DNA of 50,089 bases, from NCBI GenBank assembly GCA_015065805.1, contig SVPN01000009.1:1-50089 (forward strand), given 5' to 3'. Origin of the DNA: Oscillospiraceae bacterium (GTDB lineage: Bacteria; Bacillota; Clostridia; Oscillospirales; Acutalibacteraceae). Positions 1-6,871 of the stretch are shown here, piece after piece. The first letter of the stretch is position 1. Each line of letters starts with the position of its first letter. Under the pieces are notes generated by a model that ran no database searches, was not told the origin of the DNA, and saw only the letters and a program-made list of their open reading frames with translations. The translations under genes and the position numbers were made by a program.

Positions 1-108
1 TTCCCAACGACTGATTGCCTGCCTAGAAACACTCATTTTTTCTGCGAAATCTTCCTGTGACCATCCATGCGCCTTCCTAAGGCTAACTATTTTTTCTGAC
101 AATGTCAT
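1..108 (-). CDS. XRE-family HTH regulator, N-terminal part (cut by window edge)
   Basis: The first 36 codons of a gene reading leftward out of the window. The start is an ATG at 108-106 preceded by a clear GGAGG seven bases upstream. The peptide begins [20 protein letters not shown] and continues with [16 protein letters not shown], the classic helix-turn-helix of the Cro/C1 (XRE) family. These proteins bind short palindromic DNA. The C-terminal part, which would tell what it senses, lies outside the window, so only the family can be given. Confidence 0.85.
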   Translation of the reverse strand, partial: MTLSEKIVSLRKAHGWSQEDFAEKMSVSRQAISRWE

Positions 109-292
109 AGCAAAACCTCCTTGACTGTGATGACTTCATTATATTAAAAAGTGAGCAAAAACACCACCGCATCAACTTTACATTTCCGCAACATAACTTT
201 ACATACCTATAAATTCTTATTTTTCGAACTGATTATATCACATAATAAAGAAAAAGAAAAGATGTACCAAACTACAAACTTGTTGCGCACAC

Positions 293-337
293 AGCCCCGC
301 TGCCCGGGATAAATTCCTCGGCAGCGGGGCTTTTTTT
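293..337. terminator. Rho-independent terminator
   Basis: A 12-bp perfect stem, AGCCCCGCTGCC with GGCAGCGGGGCT, around a 15-base loop, followed on the plus strand by seven T residues. There is no plus-strand gene ending just before it in this window, so it may insulate the protease gene from upstream read-through or be left over from a rearrangement. Confidence 0.75.
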
Positions 338-381
338 GCATTCTTTGGTGCTTTTTTGTTAAAGGATTATGTTCAGCGCGG

Positions 382-410
382 TTGCAATACTCGCAAATCT
401 TTGATATACT
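382..410 (+). promoter_or_regulatory. Sigma-A promoter of the protease gene
   Basis: TTGCAA at 382-387 and TATACT at 405-410 separated by exactly 17 bases, about 45 bases before the start codon of the protease gene. This is a good housekeeping promoter match. It is a sequence-only call. Confidence 0.65.
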
Positions 411-456
411 TTTATAAACATCCCTTAAAGAAGAAAATGAAGGCGGAGGAATCAGA

Positions 457-2184
457 ATGAAGCGGTGCAACAAATGTAGTATCGAATACTCAGACGACAC
501 CAATTTCTGTACTCAATGCGGCAGCAAAGTTGTTGACATTACCACCGAAACAAGCAACGCGGAATCTTCCGGCAATACAGAGTACAATCCTTATTTCGTT
601 GAAACACCCCTCAATACAGGAACCATTATCGTACATTCGACTGACAGCGAACGTTCCGATACGCAGAACATAAAAAAACGCCGTAACGGATGGCTGGTTT
701 TGGGTATTCTTTTGGCGGTTATATTACTTGCGGGCGGTTCGGTGTTTGCGTGGTGGTTAATAAGCCGATCCGAAGAAGATGTTGCCCCCGTAACGGATAC
801 CGTGCTGTCAGCCGAGGAAATATACACGTCGGTCTCTCCTTCTGTTGTTGAAATACAAGCAAAATCCGGCGATGATTTATACACGGGATCCGGCTTCTTT
901 TTAGATGATATGGGAACGGTTGTTACAAATTATCACGTGATCGAATATTGTCAATCCGCAAAAATATATACGGATTCTGCTCAAAGTTATGATGTGATAT
1001 CCGTTTTAGGGTATGATGCCGATAGGGATATCGCGATATTAGCCACAAAAGCTACCGATACCGCACCGCTGACGTTTAGGGAAACAGCGGTTAAAACCGG
1101 CGAATCCGTATTTGCACTGGGTAGCTCTCTCGGCCTCACAAGCAGTCTCTCGGACGGCATTGTATCGGCTGTAAACAGAGAGGTAGAAGGGAATATATAC
1201 ATACAAACAACCGCGGCTGTTTCTCAAGGCAACAGCGGTGGTCCGCTTGTTGATTCGACCGGCAAAGTGATCGGGATCATATACGCATCTTTTACGGAAG
1301 GACAAAATCTCAACTTAGCTATTCCTATTGCCGATTTAAATTCAATTGCAAGAAACAAAAACGTCGCATTGAATGTGCTGTTTCCGAAACCGAAACAAGT
1401 CGTAACACAGATCTCGAATTGTCGGTTTCAGTATTATGCTGATGAAAATAAATACGTATTGATGTTCCAATTGACCGATGAAAAAGAAACTCCGATAGCT
1501 GCTGAGGGAAAGGCGTGGATTCGAATCGTTAATGAGAATAACACGACCGTTTACGATCGTAAGCATTCATTTTTCGCTGAGGATTTTGAAGAATGGCTTT
1601 TGGACGGCAAGGATAGAATGTATGTAACCACGATCTATTTATCACCAAGCAGTATCATACGCGGAAACACCGAGAACGGAACGGTATATTTCAAGGTGTT
1701 TGGTGAATACTATCTTTTCGAAGATCGCACAATATCCGCTTTTGATCTGCCGATCAATCCTGCTTTGACACAACCGCAGTATACTTGTAAAAGTGCATAT
1801 TGCAACAACGCCATTACTGCAGAAGAGTATTATTGTTATGAGCATCGTTGTGCAACATCCGGATGCAATTACGAAAGAGAATACGGTTCATTTTATTGCA
1901 TCCTTTGCTCGTGCTTGGAAATCGGATGCCACAATTCCAGAATTGCGGGCGGAGACTATTGTTATGAACACAAATGTATCACTCCCGATTGCACTATGGA
2001 AAAGGAATATGGTTCTAATTATTGTATGCTTTGTGAATGTCACACGCCCGGATGCCATAAGCGACGCATGACTTATGAGAATGGTCTGTATTGTGTGGAC
2101 CATACGTGTATAGACCCCGACTGTATTTCGGAAAGATTGCCTTATTCTTATTATTGTTCATTTCACGAAAAATACCCCTATTAA
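457..2184 (+). CDS. Membrane-anchored trypsin-like (HtrA/DegP type) serine protease with zinc ribbon and Cys-rich tail
   Basis: 575 residues. An N-terminal zinc ribbon has Cys4, Cys7, Cys18 and Cys21. One membrane helix spans about residues 79-102, so the rest should lie outside the cell. The protease domain (about 118-305) has His160 in TNYHVIE, Asp191 in DRDIAIL and Ser260 in GNSGGPL, the full S1C triad. No PDZ domain follows. Instead there is a beta-rich stretch (about 310-440) and then about 130 residues with a repeating Cys/His pattern (YCYEH, YCILC, YCMLC, YCVDH) that looks metal-binding. ATG with GGAGG seven bases upstream. Codon and base use are more AT-rich than in the rest of the window, hinting at a separate origin. 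The family cleaves misfolded or specific surface proteins; the substrate here is unknown. Confidence 0.85.
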   Translation: MKRCNKCSIEYSDDTNFCTQCGSKVVDITTETSNAESSGNTEYNPYFVETPLNTGTIIVHSTDSERSDTQNIKKRRNGWLVLGILLAVILLAGGSVFAWWLISRSEEDVAPVTDTVLSAEEIYTSVSPSVVEIQAKSGDDLYTGSGFFLDDMGTVVTNYHVIEYCQSAKIYTDSAQSYDVISVLGYDADRDIAILATKATDTAPLTFRETAVKTGESVFALGSSLGLTSSLSDGIVSAVNREVEGNIYIQTTAAVSQGNSGGPLVDSTGKVIGIIYASFTEGQNLNLAIPIADLNSIARNKNVALNVLFPKPKQVVTQISNCRFQYYADENKYVLMFQLTDEKETPIAAEGKAWIRIVNENNTTVYDRKHSFFAEDFEEWLLDGKDRMYVTTIYLSPSSIIRGNTENGTVYFKVFGEYYLFEDRTISAFDLPINPALTQPQYTCKSAYCNNAITAEEYYCYEHRCATSGCNYEREYGSFYCILCSCLEIGCHNSRIAGGDYCYEHKCITPDCTMEKEYGSNYCMLCECHTPGCHKRRMTYENGLYCVDHTCIDPDCISERLPYSYYCSFHEKYPY

Positions 2185-2338
2185 TACAGCATCTCAAAAA
2201 TGAAGACCACGCTTACAGCGCAAGGATATTAAGCGGCAAGCGTCTGCCGAATCAACATATTGAGGCGTCGCGCGTCGAACTTCCCGCAAGTAATGTGTTG
2301 ATTGATGAGCGGTAGTAGCGGAGAATTATAAAAGAGAA

Positions 2339-2368
2339 CGTAGGGCGGGGGCAAGCCCCCGCCCTACG
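2339..2368. repeat. Perfect GC-rich palindrome, 14-bp arms
   Basis: CGTAGGGCGGGGGC (2339-2352), two A residues, then GCCCCCGCCCTACG (2355-2368). The arms are exact complements. No T-run follows on either strand, so it is not a normal intrinsic terminator. It looks like one copy of a dispersed palindromic repeat; no second copy is present in this window. Confidence 0.7.
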
Positions 2369-2513
2369 ATGTTGCCGCCATTTTCTCCGTTAAGAAGCAC
2401 TGAGTAAAGGGAGTTGCGGATATTCTAAGCAATTCCTCCCTAAGTGAGCACGCCTTTTTCCTTTGTTGCGTCTCAGGTTTTTATCGGATGTGCTTTGGTT
2501 TTGCTACAATCTC

Positions 2514-2542
2514 TTGCGGTACGGATTCGGATATGCTATAAT
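2514..2542 (+). promoter_or_regulatory. Sigma-A promoter of the 108-residue gene
   Basis: TTGCGG at 2514-2519, a 17-base spacer and a perfect TATAAT at 2537-2542. It would give a leader of about 130 bases in front of the small gene at 2679. Confidence 0.65.
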
Positions 2543-2678
2543 AGCATTGTAAGCTCAGAAACACAGCAAATATGTTTTTGAAGGTCAGTCGCAACAAGCT
2601 CCGCAAGCGATTGGCGGATAAAACCGAGCAAGGATGACCTCGGTATCGATACAAAAGAAACGAAGTGAGGTAAGACAT

Positions 2679-3005
2679 ATGGAACAGTATCTGCTCATTA
2701 TGAAATGGTCCTACGAATACGACAAGGAAGGCACCTGGTTTGACCATGACAGCGGCGAAAAGCGATACGAATTAACAGAGGGCGCTGAGTATCCCCTGCC
2801 CCACGAGGATACGATCAAAGTTGTCATTAAATCGGTTGTAAAAGACGGTGATGCCGTTAAGGCAGAGGTGTATGTGGATCATCATACCGTTACGGTGGTA
2901 AGCGGCGCAGAGCCTGTAATCGCGCACGCAAGCAACAGCTATTCGGTTGCCGGTGACTCGGTTGACGAAAGCTGGTGCCTTACGTTCACCATCGAAAAGG
3001 CATAA
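2679..3005 (+). CDS. Hypothetical protein, 108 residues
   Basis: A small acidic, soluble protein beginning MEQYLLIMKWSYEYD, with no signal peptide, membrane helix or motif I recognise. The ATG at 2679 is chosen over an upstream ATG at 2634 because GTGAGG lies about ten bases in front of it and because the residues between the two look non-coding. Alternating hydrophobic residues (for example KVVIKSVVKD) suggest a small beta-sheet fold. It stands alone behind its own promoter and ends in a bidirectional terminator. Confidence 0.7.
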   Translation: MEQYLLIMKWSYEYDKEGTWFDHDSGEKRYELTEGAEYPLPHEDTIKVVIKSVVKDGDAVKAEVYVDHHTVTVVSGAEPVIAHASNSYSVAGDSVDESWCLTFTIEKA

Positions 3006-3116
3006 GTATCGGTTGCACAGACGGATATCCCACATTGAAAAAACCGTTTGTGTTTCTTATTACGATAAAAAACGGCAATCGCATCGCGATCTGACCTGTA
3101 TGTCCCCCATGACCTG

Positions 3117-3154
3117 AAAAAAGATCCCAAGTCGAAAGACTTGGGATCTTTTTC
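3117..3154. terminator. Bidirectional terminator between convergent genes
   Basis: AAAAAGATCCCAAGTC, a GAAA tetraloop, then GACTTGGGATCTTTTT. The arms are perfect, and A/T tracts on both sides let it work on both strands. It ends the 108-residue gene from the left and the peptide operon from the right. Confidence 0.9.
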
Positions 3155-3186
3155 TCTGCCAAAACCTCGCAGGGGGCGGCGCCCTA

Positions 3187-3975
3187 TCACCATCGATATC
3201 CGCTGTCCAGAGCACACTGCCGCAGTCCGTCTTCGACGGTGCGGAACACCACGCCGTGGCGCTTCGCTTTTTCGCAGTTCATCCACAGGTTATGCGGTGC
3301 GGCGACATCCTCAAGCGGAATATCCTTGCCTAAGAATGCCGCAAACGCCTTGGTGATATCAAACATCGACTGCGTGGTTTCACTGCCGAAATTGTACACG
3401 CCGCCCGGCAGACGGATGACCGCTTCCATATTGTCCGCCACCTCTTTGACATAGGTGATGCCGCGGTACTGCTTTGAACTGAAGCGGAGCGTATCGGCGG
3501 CGTGCAGGACGTTCAGAAAATAATTCGGCTTCTTCGATATATAGTCGTACATCCACTCCGCGCGGAGCATCACGGCATCGGGAAGGATATCCAGCACACG
3601 CTGTTCCATTTCTAACTTATGTGCCGCATAGAGGTTGTTCGGCTTGACGGCATCCTCCGTGTAAGGCCCGTCCTGCATCATTCCGCCGTACACCTGGTCG
3701 GAGCTGAAGCAGATAAGCTTGCGGTTTTTTGCCGCCTTTGCCAGCCACACGGGAAGCTGCACGTTGGCGCGGTATGACGCATCGGGATGCTTCTCGCACA
3801 CGCCGATATCGGCAATGGCGGCGGTATGAACGATCGTATCCGCTCCGCTTTCCTCCACGATCCGTCGGACATCCTCCTCCGTTGTCTGCCGAAGAGACGG
3901 GCAGGCGATCACCTCGCGGCACTGCTGCATGATCTTTCCGCCGACAAAGCCGCTTGCTCCCGTGACCAGCATCAT
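3187..3975 (-). CDS. SDR-family NAD(P)-dependent sugar nucleotide reductase/epimerase (RmlD-like)
   Basis: 262 residues. The Rossmann motif GASGFVGG is at residues 6-13 and the catalytic pair YxxxK at Tyr116 and Lys120, with a Ser91-Ser92 segment before it, as in extended SDR enzymes. The FSSDQVYGG segment is typical of dTDP-4-dehydrorhamnose reductases (RmlD), but the other rml genes are not present here, so the substrate is open. ATG at 3975 with AAAGGAGG upstream. It starts 15 bases after the nucleotidyltransferase stop and is the last gene of the peptide operon. It may make a sugar used by that operon, or be a passenger. Confidence 0.8.
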   Translation of the reverse strand: MMLVTGASGFVGGKIMQQCREVIACPSLRQTTEEDVRRIVEESGADTIVHTAAIADIGVCEKHPDASYRANVQLPVWLAKAAKNRKLICFSSDQVYGGMMQDGPYTEDAVKPNNLYAAHKLEMEQRVLDILPDAVMLRAEWMYDYISKKPNYFLNVLHAADTLRFSSKQYRGITYVKEVADNMEAVIRLPGGVYNFGSETTQSMFDITKAFAAFLGKDIPLEDVAAPHNLWMNCEKAKRHGVVFRTVEDGLRQCALDSGYRW

Positions 3976-3990
3976 AGGAGCATTCCTCCT

Positions 3991-5102
3991 TTATAAAATG
4001 TGCATCGTTCGGAGCACGCGCTCCATCTGCCTGCGGTCAACGGCGCGGTTGACCTGCGCGGCGTGTTTCAAGACGGTACTTTTGAAAATCGCGCCGTGTA
4101 CAACCCTATGAACCGTACACACGGGATACAGCCAGATGTGCCGTTTTAAAACGGGGTATCGTGCCGTCATCGCGGCGCGGTCAAAGCCGTAATCGTGCAT
4201 CCACGCGTGCACGCGGTTTGTATGTGTGACAGGCTGTGCCGCGTGCTTCATAGCGTGGTAAATATCCTCTTTGCCGAATGTGCCGCTGTGAAGCACCAAC
4301 GCGACACCGGTATCATTGCCTCGGAACAGGAGTCTCCGTCAAAAAGGATCCCGCCGACGGTTTGCACGGCACGGTCAAACGCAAGAAGTCCCAACTTCCC
4401 GAGCCATTTTTCCACACAGTCCCGATCGGTGACAGCACGCGAAAGACAATACATATCCCAGAACATCCTGACCCCCGCACCCGCATACAGAAAATGCTTG
4501 TACAGATGAAACAGCGTATACACATAATGCTCATTGACCGTGAACGGGACACGGCTCAGGCGGTCGAGCGTCTGCTGTTGCATTGTCGTGAAGCCGCCGA
4601 GCGTGGTGTGAAGCTCGACGACCGTTCGGGGCGGCTTTTGAAAGATCACATCGCCGTCGTGCGCTTGTGACTGTTCAAATCCCTCCTGCGTCAACACCGC
4701 CGTGGCGGCATCAAGCTGTTTTGCAGAAAGATACAGATCGAGATCGGTTGACGTGCGGATCCAGCCGTCGGGATACACCGCCTGCAAAGCAGTGCCTTTG
4801 AGCGGCACCACCGTCAGGTTCTCCGAAGAAAAGCGCAACAAAAGCGCGGTGGCGATCACATCGTTTTTCACCTGATGAAATGCGGCAACGGCGGCGGTAT
4901 CATGAAGCGTGCGATACGACGCTTCGTCGGCACCGATGCTGTAAAGAGCACTGCTGATCAGCGTTTCGATACGGTGTGCCTTGGAAAACCCGAGCAATGC
5001 CTCCTCAGCGGGAAGTTGATCGCACGGCACGGGTCGTCCGTTTGCGGCATCTCCCAGCAAGCGGCAAGCCGCAAGCGCGACTGCAAACCGTTCCTTGTTC
5101 AT
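3991..5102 (-). pseudogene. Nucleotidyltransferase family protein (NTP_transf_5 type), interrupted by a frameshift
   Basis: Two frames together make one protein of about 370 residues, the usual size of this family. The first frame (5102 to 4248) has the motif LKGTAL followed by RTSTDLDLYL, the GS/DxD-type nucleotidyltransferase core. It drifts off near codon 258. The other frame then continues with LVLHSGTFGKEDIY and ends in ARYPVLKRHIWLYP near 3991, which is the normal C-terminus of the family. The change of frame is near 4329-4331, where TCC TGT would read correctly as TCC CTG with one added C. This is either a real one-base deletion or a sequencing error. The start ATG overlaps the S26 peptidase stop (ATGA) and has GGGGAGG upstream. 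A related nucleotidyltransferase sits beside a peptide kinase in the paeninodin lasso-peptide cluster. Confidence 0.75.
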
Positions 5103-5512
5103 TCTCTTCGCCTCCCCAAGCGTCGGATACCGTGAAGCAGGCGTTTGGTCGGCAACGAAAAGCTCCACACACGGCTGTACAGACGATACCCGAAAGACCG
5201 CACCGAGACTGTCCGCCCGTTGCGCGTAAATTCCGTCATCACGCCCAATATTTGAGAAGGCAACACCGCTTCCGGATGGAAATCATTATCGCCGCACGCC
5301 CACAGTCCGTTCTTATCGCAACCGATCAGGCGATGCAACACAAGCTGACCGTCTGCCCGTCGAAACAGCACCACATCCCGCTTGCGATATTCCGCGGCAG
5401 GCTCGATATACACAGTGTCGCGGTGATTGGTGAGAAGCGGCTCCATACTGTCGCCGTGAACGGTCGCCGCATAAAACCCGTTTTCGGCGATCAACCGCTC
5501 GGGACTATTCAT
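5099..5512 (-). CDS. S24/S26-family signal-peptidase-like protease, SipW type (Ser/His)
   Basis: 137 residues. HGDSMEPLL places the nucleophile at Ser22. RKRDVVLF is followed by QLVLHRLIG with His60 where bacterial type I signal peptidases carry a Lys, which is the archaeal/ER-like (SipW) arrangement. The CGDND motif is at residues 73-77. There is no N-terminal membrane helix, unusual for a signal peptidase, so it may act in the cytoplasm or at the membrane surface. The ATG at 5512 overlaps the end of the PqqD-like gene and is preceded by GAGAGGCGGG; a longer frame back to 5587 would run through that gene. In this operon its likely job is cutting the leader from the 48-residue peptide. Confidence 0.78.
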   Translation of the reverse strand: MNSPERLIAENGFYAATVHGDSMEPLLTNHRDTVYIEPAAEYRKRDVVLFRRADGQLVLHRLIGCDKNGLWACGDNDFHPEAVLPSQILGVMTEFTRNGRTVSVRSFGYRLYSRVWSFSLPTKRLLHGIRRLGRRRE

Positions 5513-5771
5513 CCAAAAGACCCGCCTCTCGCGCTTGCTGAAGAAACGCATCCAGATCGGCGGCAATGACGGCTTCATCCGCCTCAAATCTTGCCGTCAG
5601 TGCCGCAAGCAACGATGCCCGATCGGTGTCGGTCTGCAACAACTCCCACACAAAGGCGGCGGTTTTATTCAGAGTGATCAGGGTGTTGCGTGTATCGGCA
5701 AGCTCGTGAGCAGATACCGCGATCCATTTATCAGCAAAGCGCCTGAGCGCAAATCCGTTTTTGATTTTCAT
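5505..5771 (-). CDS. PqqD-family protein (RiPP recognition element)
   Basis: 88 residues, the usual PqqD length. It shows the family's course: an N-terminal beta segment (FALRRFADKWIAVSAH), the signature NKTAAFVWELLQ and a final helix (LDAFLQQAREAGLLDE). PqqD-like domains bind the leader of ribosomally made peptides and present it to modifying enzymes. ATG at 5771 overlaps the stop of the kinase-like gene (ATGA), with GGAGG seven bases upstream. Tight coupling to a kinase, a peptidase and a small peptide gene supports a peptide-maturation role. Confidence 0.85.
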   Translation of the reverse strand: MKIKNGFALRRFADKWIAVSAHELADTRNTLITLNKTAAFVWELLQTDTDRASLLAALTARFEADEAVIAADLDAFLQQAREAGLLDE

Positions 5772-6469
5772 AATGTGCCTCCTATGGCAGTCAGCATCAC
5801 CTTGACAGCATCCGTGGAGAGCGGTGCATACAACTGATACAGCGGACAGGATGTCGTGAGTGTTTCCAAAAGTGCCAGCACGCGCTCACGCTCTTCTTGT
5901 GCCTGCGGAAAAGCGGTGGCACAAAGCAGATGCGGCAGCATCTGTGCGGGAGTGAGCGGTTCTGCATACGCCCTTTCACTGCGTGTTAACAGCACCAAGC
6001 CCCCAAGCGGCGCACATCCGTTATAGCCCAGACGCTCCTTGCCGCACCACGGATTGCCGTAAGCGGTGATCTCATTGTCCCGAAGATGCACAAACAGCTT
6101 ATCGCCGTTGAGAATGTGCACACGCTCACCCAGAGCGGTTTTCCACAGCGTTGCGTGGGTGGTTTTTCCTGTGCCCGACGGCGCGATAAAGGCATAGGCA
6201 ACGCCGTCGCACACGACGGTTGCCGCGTGAAGCATCAGGCGGTCAAAAGAGGGCATCTGCCGTGCCAGTTCGCGAAGCAAAGCGGCAACCTCCCGCACTC
6301 CCTGCGATGCCTCGGGCAGATAGCTTGCCTCGTCATCCGCTTTCACATCCGAAACGATCAGCGACACCGATGCATCGGGCGCGATTTCATACGCCGCCAA
6401 AAAAGCGGCGGCATATGCCGTTTGCGTCGAACAGGCGATATTCAGATCGGCAATGCGGTACACATTCAC
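5768..6469 (-). CDS. HPr kinase/phosphorylase-like P-loop protein
   Basis: 233 residues from a GTG start at 6469, preceded by TGAGGTGG. A Walker A motif, APSGTGKTTH, lies at about residues 96-105, and the following NGDKLFVHL and GNPWCGKE segments match the HPrK C-terminal-domain fold seen in peptide-tailoring kinases. The HPr-binding N-terminal domain of true HprK is absent. In lasso-peptide clusters such as paeninodin, HPrK-like enzymes phosphorylate a serine near the precursor C-terminus; that is established for those proteins, and applying it here is inference. A longer frame reaching 6523 has no ribosome site and would cross a hairpin. Confidence 0.8.
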   Translation of the reverse strand: MNVYRIADLNIACSTQTAYAAAFLAAYEIAPDASVSLIVSDVKADDEASYLPEASQGVREVAALLRELARQMPSFDRLMLHAATVVCDGVAYAFIAPSGTGKTTHATLWKTALGERVHILNGDKLFVHLRDNEITAYGNPWCGKERLGYNGCAPLGGLVLLTRSERAYAEPLTPAQMLPHLLCATAFPQAQEERERVLALLETLTTSCPLYQLYAPLSTDAVKVMLTAIGGTL

Positions 6470-6491
6470 GGGTTCCACCTCAAAACAGAAT

Positions 6492-6515
6492 AAGCCCCTG
6501 TCAAGACAGGGGCTT
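6492..6515 (-). terminator. Hairpin between peptide gene and kinase gene (possible attenuator)
   Basis: AAGCCCCTGTC, two bases, then GACAGGGGCTT: an 11-bp perfect stem 12 bases after the peptide stop codon and about 23 bases before the kinase start. On the minus strand it is followed by ATTCTGTTTT, a weak T-run, so it would stop some but not all transcripts and could also protect the 3' end of the peptide mRNA. High peptide and low enzyme expression is normal for precursor-peptide operons. Confidence 0.6.
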
Positions 6516-6526
6516 GAAAACAACGA

Positions 6527-6673
6527 TCAGAAAAACGATGAAAAGTCAATATAACTGTTATCGTGCATACTGAACAACTCGACTTCGTCATCCCCGATGC
6601 CCGAAGCGGTGATCACATCTTCTTGCGGAATCTCGCGGATCTCCATTTCGATGGATTCATAGGTCTCTTTCAC
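6527..6673 (-). CDS. 48-residue peptide, putative precursor/substrate of the downstream enzymes
   Basis: GTG start with AAGGAG nine bases upstream, behind the strongest promoter in the window. The peptide starts MKETYESIEMEIREI, contains PQEDVITASG and ends NSYIDFSSFF. It is acidic, lacks cysteine and has no signal peptide. I recall short Clostridial peptides with a YE-x-P/E...EDVIT-x-SG pattern, usually without a known role. The ITASG segment resembles a leader/core junction, and the C-terminal Ser-Ser-Phe-Phe offers targets for a kinase. Position as first gene of an operon with kinase-like, PqqD-like, peptidase and nucleotidyltransferase genes suggests it is their substrate. Confidence 0.72.
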   Translation of the reverse strand: MKETYESIEMEIREIPQEDVITASGIGDDEVELFSMHDNSYIDFSSFF

Positions 6674-6703
6674 AACAACCGCTCCTTACACACACTTTTT
6701 TCT

Positions 6704-6732
6704 ATTATACGCCCTGTGTAAGGGAATGTCAA
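6704..6732 (-). promoter_or_regulatory. Perfect-consensus sigma-A promoter of the peptide operon
   Basis: On the minus strand TTGACA (6732-6727), a 17-base spacer and TATAAT (6709-6704). Both boxes and the spacing match consensus exactly. Transcription would begin near 6697, giving a leader of about 24 bases before the peptide gene. Confidence 0.85.
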
Positions 6733-6791
6733 GCTGTCAGAACTTGCTGATTTTGCCAAGAATCTGCCGCATTCTTTGGGTAAAATGGAGA

Positions 6792-6820
6792 TTGCTTTTT
6801 CCAATAAAGAAGCTTATGAT
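6792..6820 (+). promoter_or_regulatory. Sigma-A promoter of the secreted-protein operon
   Basis: TTGCTT (6792-6797), 17 bases, TATGAT (6815-6820), followed by a very AT-rich stretch of about 30 bases. It lies about 50 bases ahead of the start codon at 6872. Confidence 0.6.
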
Positions 6821-6871
6821 ATATCTTATATAATAATATATAATAAGTATTCCAAAACGGAGGCTGTGAAT

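Larger units (their letters stand above)
109..456. other. Intergenic region between divergent genes
   Basis: About 350 AT-rich bases between the leftward HTH gene and the rightward protease gene. It holds a strong hairpin terminator and a sigma-A promoter, listed separately. The reading frame at 207-503 on the minus strand has no ribosome site and runs through both elements, so I do not call it a gene. Nothing else is recognised. Confidence 0.6.
2185..2678. other. Long intergenic region with palindrome, promoter and leader
   Basis: Nearly 500 bases without a convincing gene. It contains a perfect GC-rich palindrome (2339-2368), a sigma-A promoter (2514-2542) and a folded-looking leader (2582-2640), listed separately. 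AATCAACA near 2251 and TGTTGATT near 2296 form a loose inverted pair. The short frame ending at 2315 overlaps the protease gene and has no start signal, so it is not called. Confidence 0.5.

Noticed and set aside
207-503. 98-residue minus-strand frame
   Set aside because: It crosses a terminator and a promoter, overlaps the protease start and has no ribosome site.
2339-2368. Terminator of the protease gene
   Set aside because: The stem is perfect but no T-run follows and it lies about 155 bases past the stop codon; listed as a palindromic repeat instead.
3991-4299. Separate 102-residue gene after the nucleotidyltransferase
   Set aside because: It has no ribosome site and its sequence is the family's C-terminus in another frame, so it is treated as part of the frameshifted gene.
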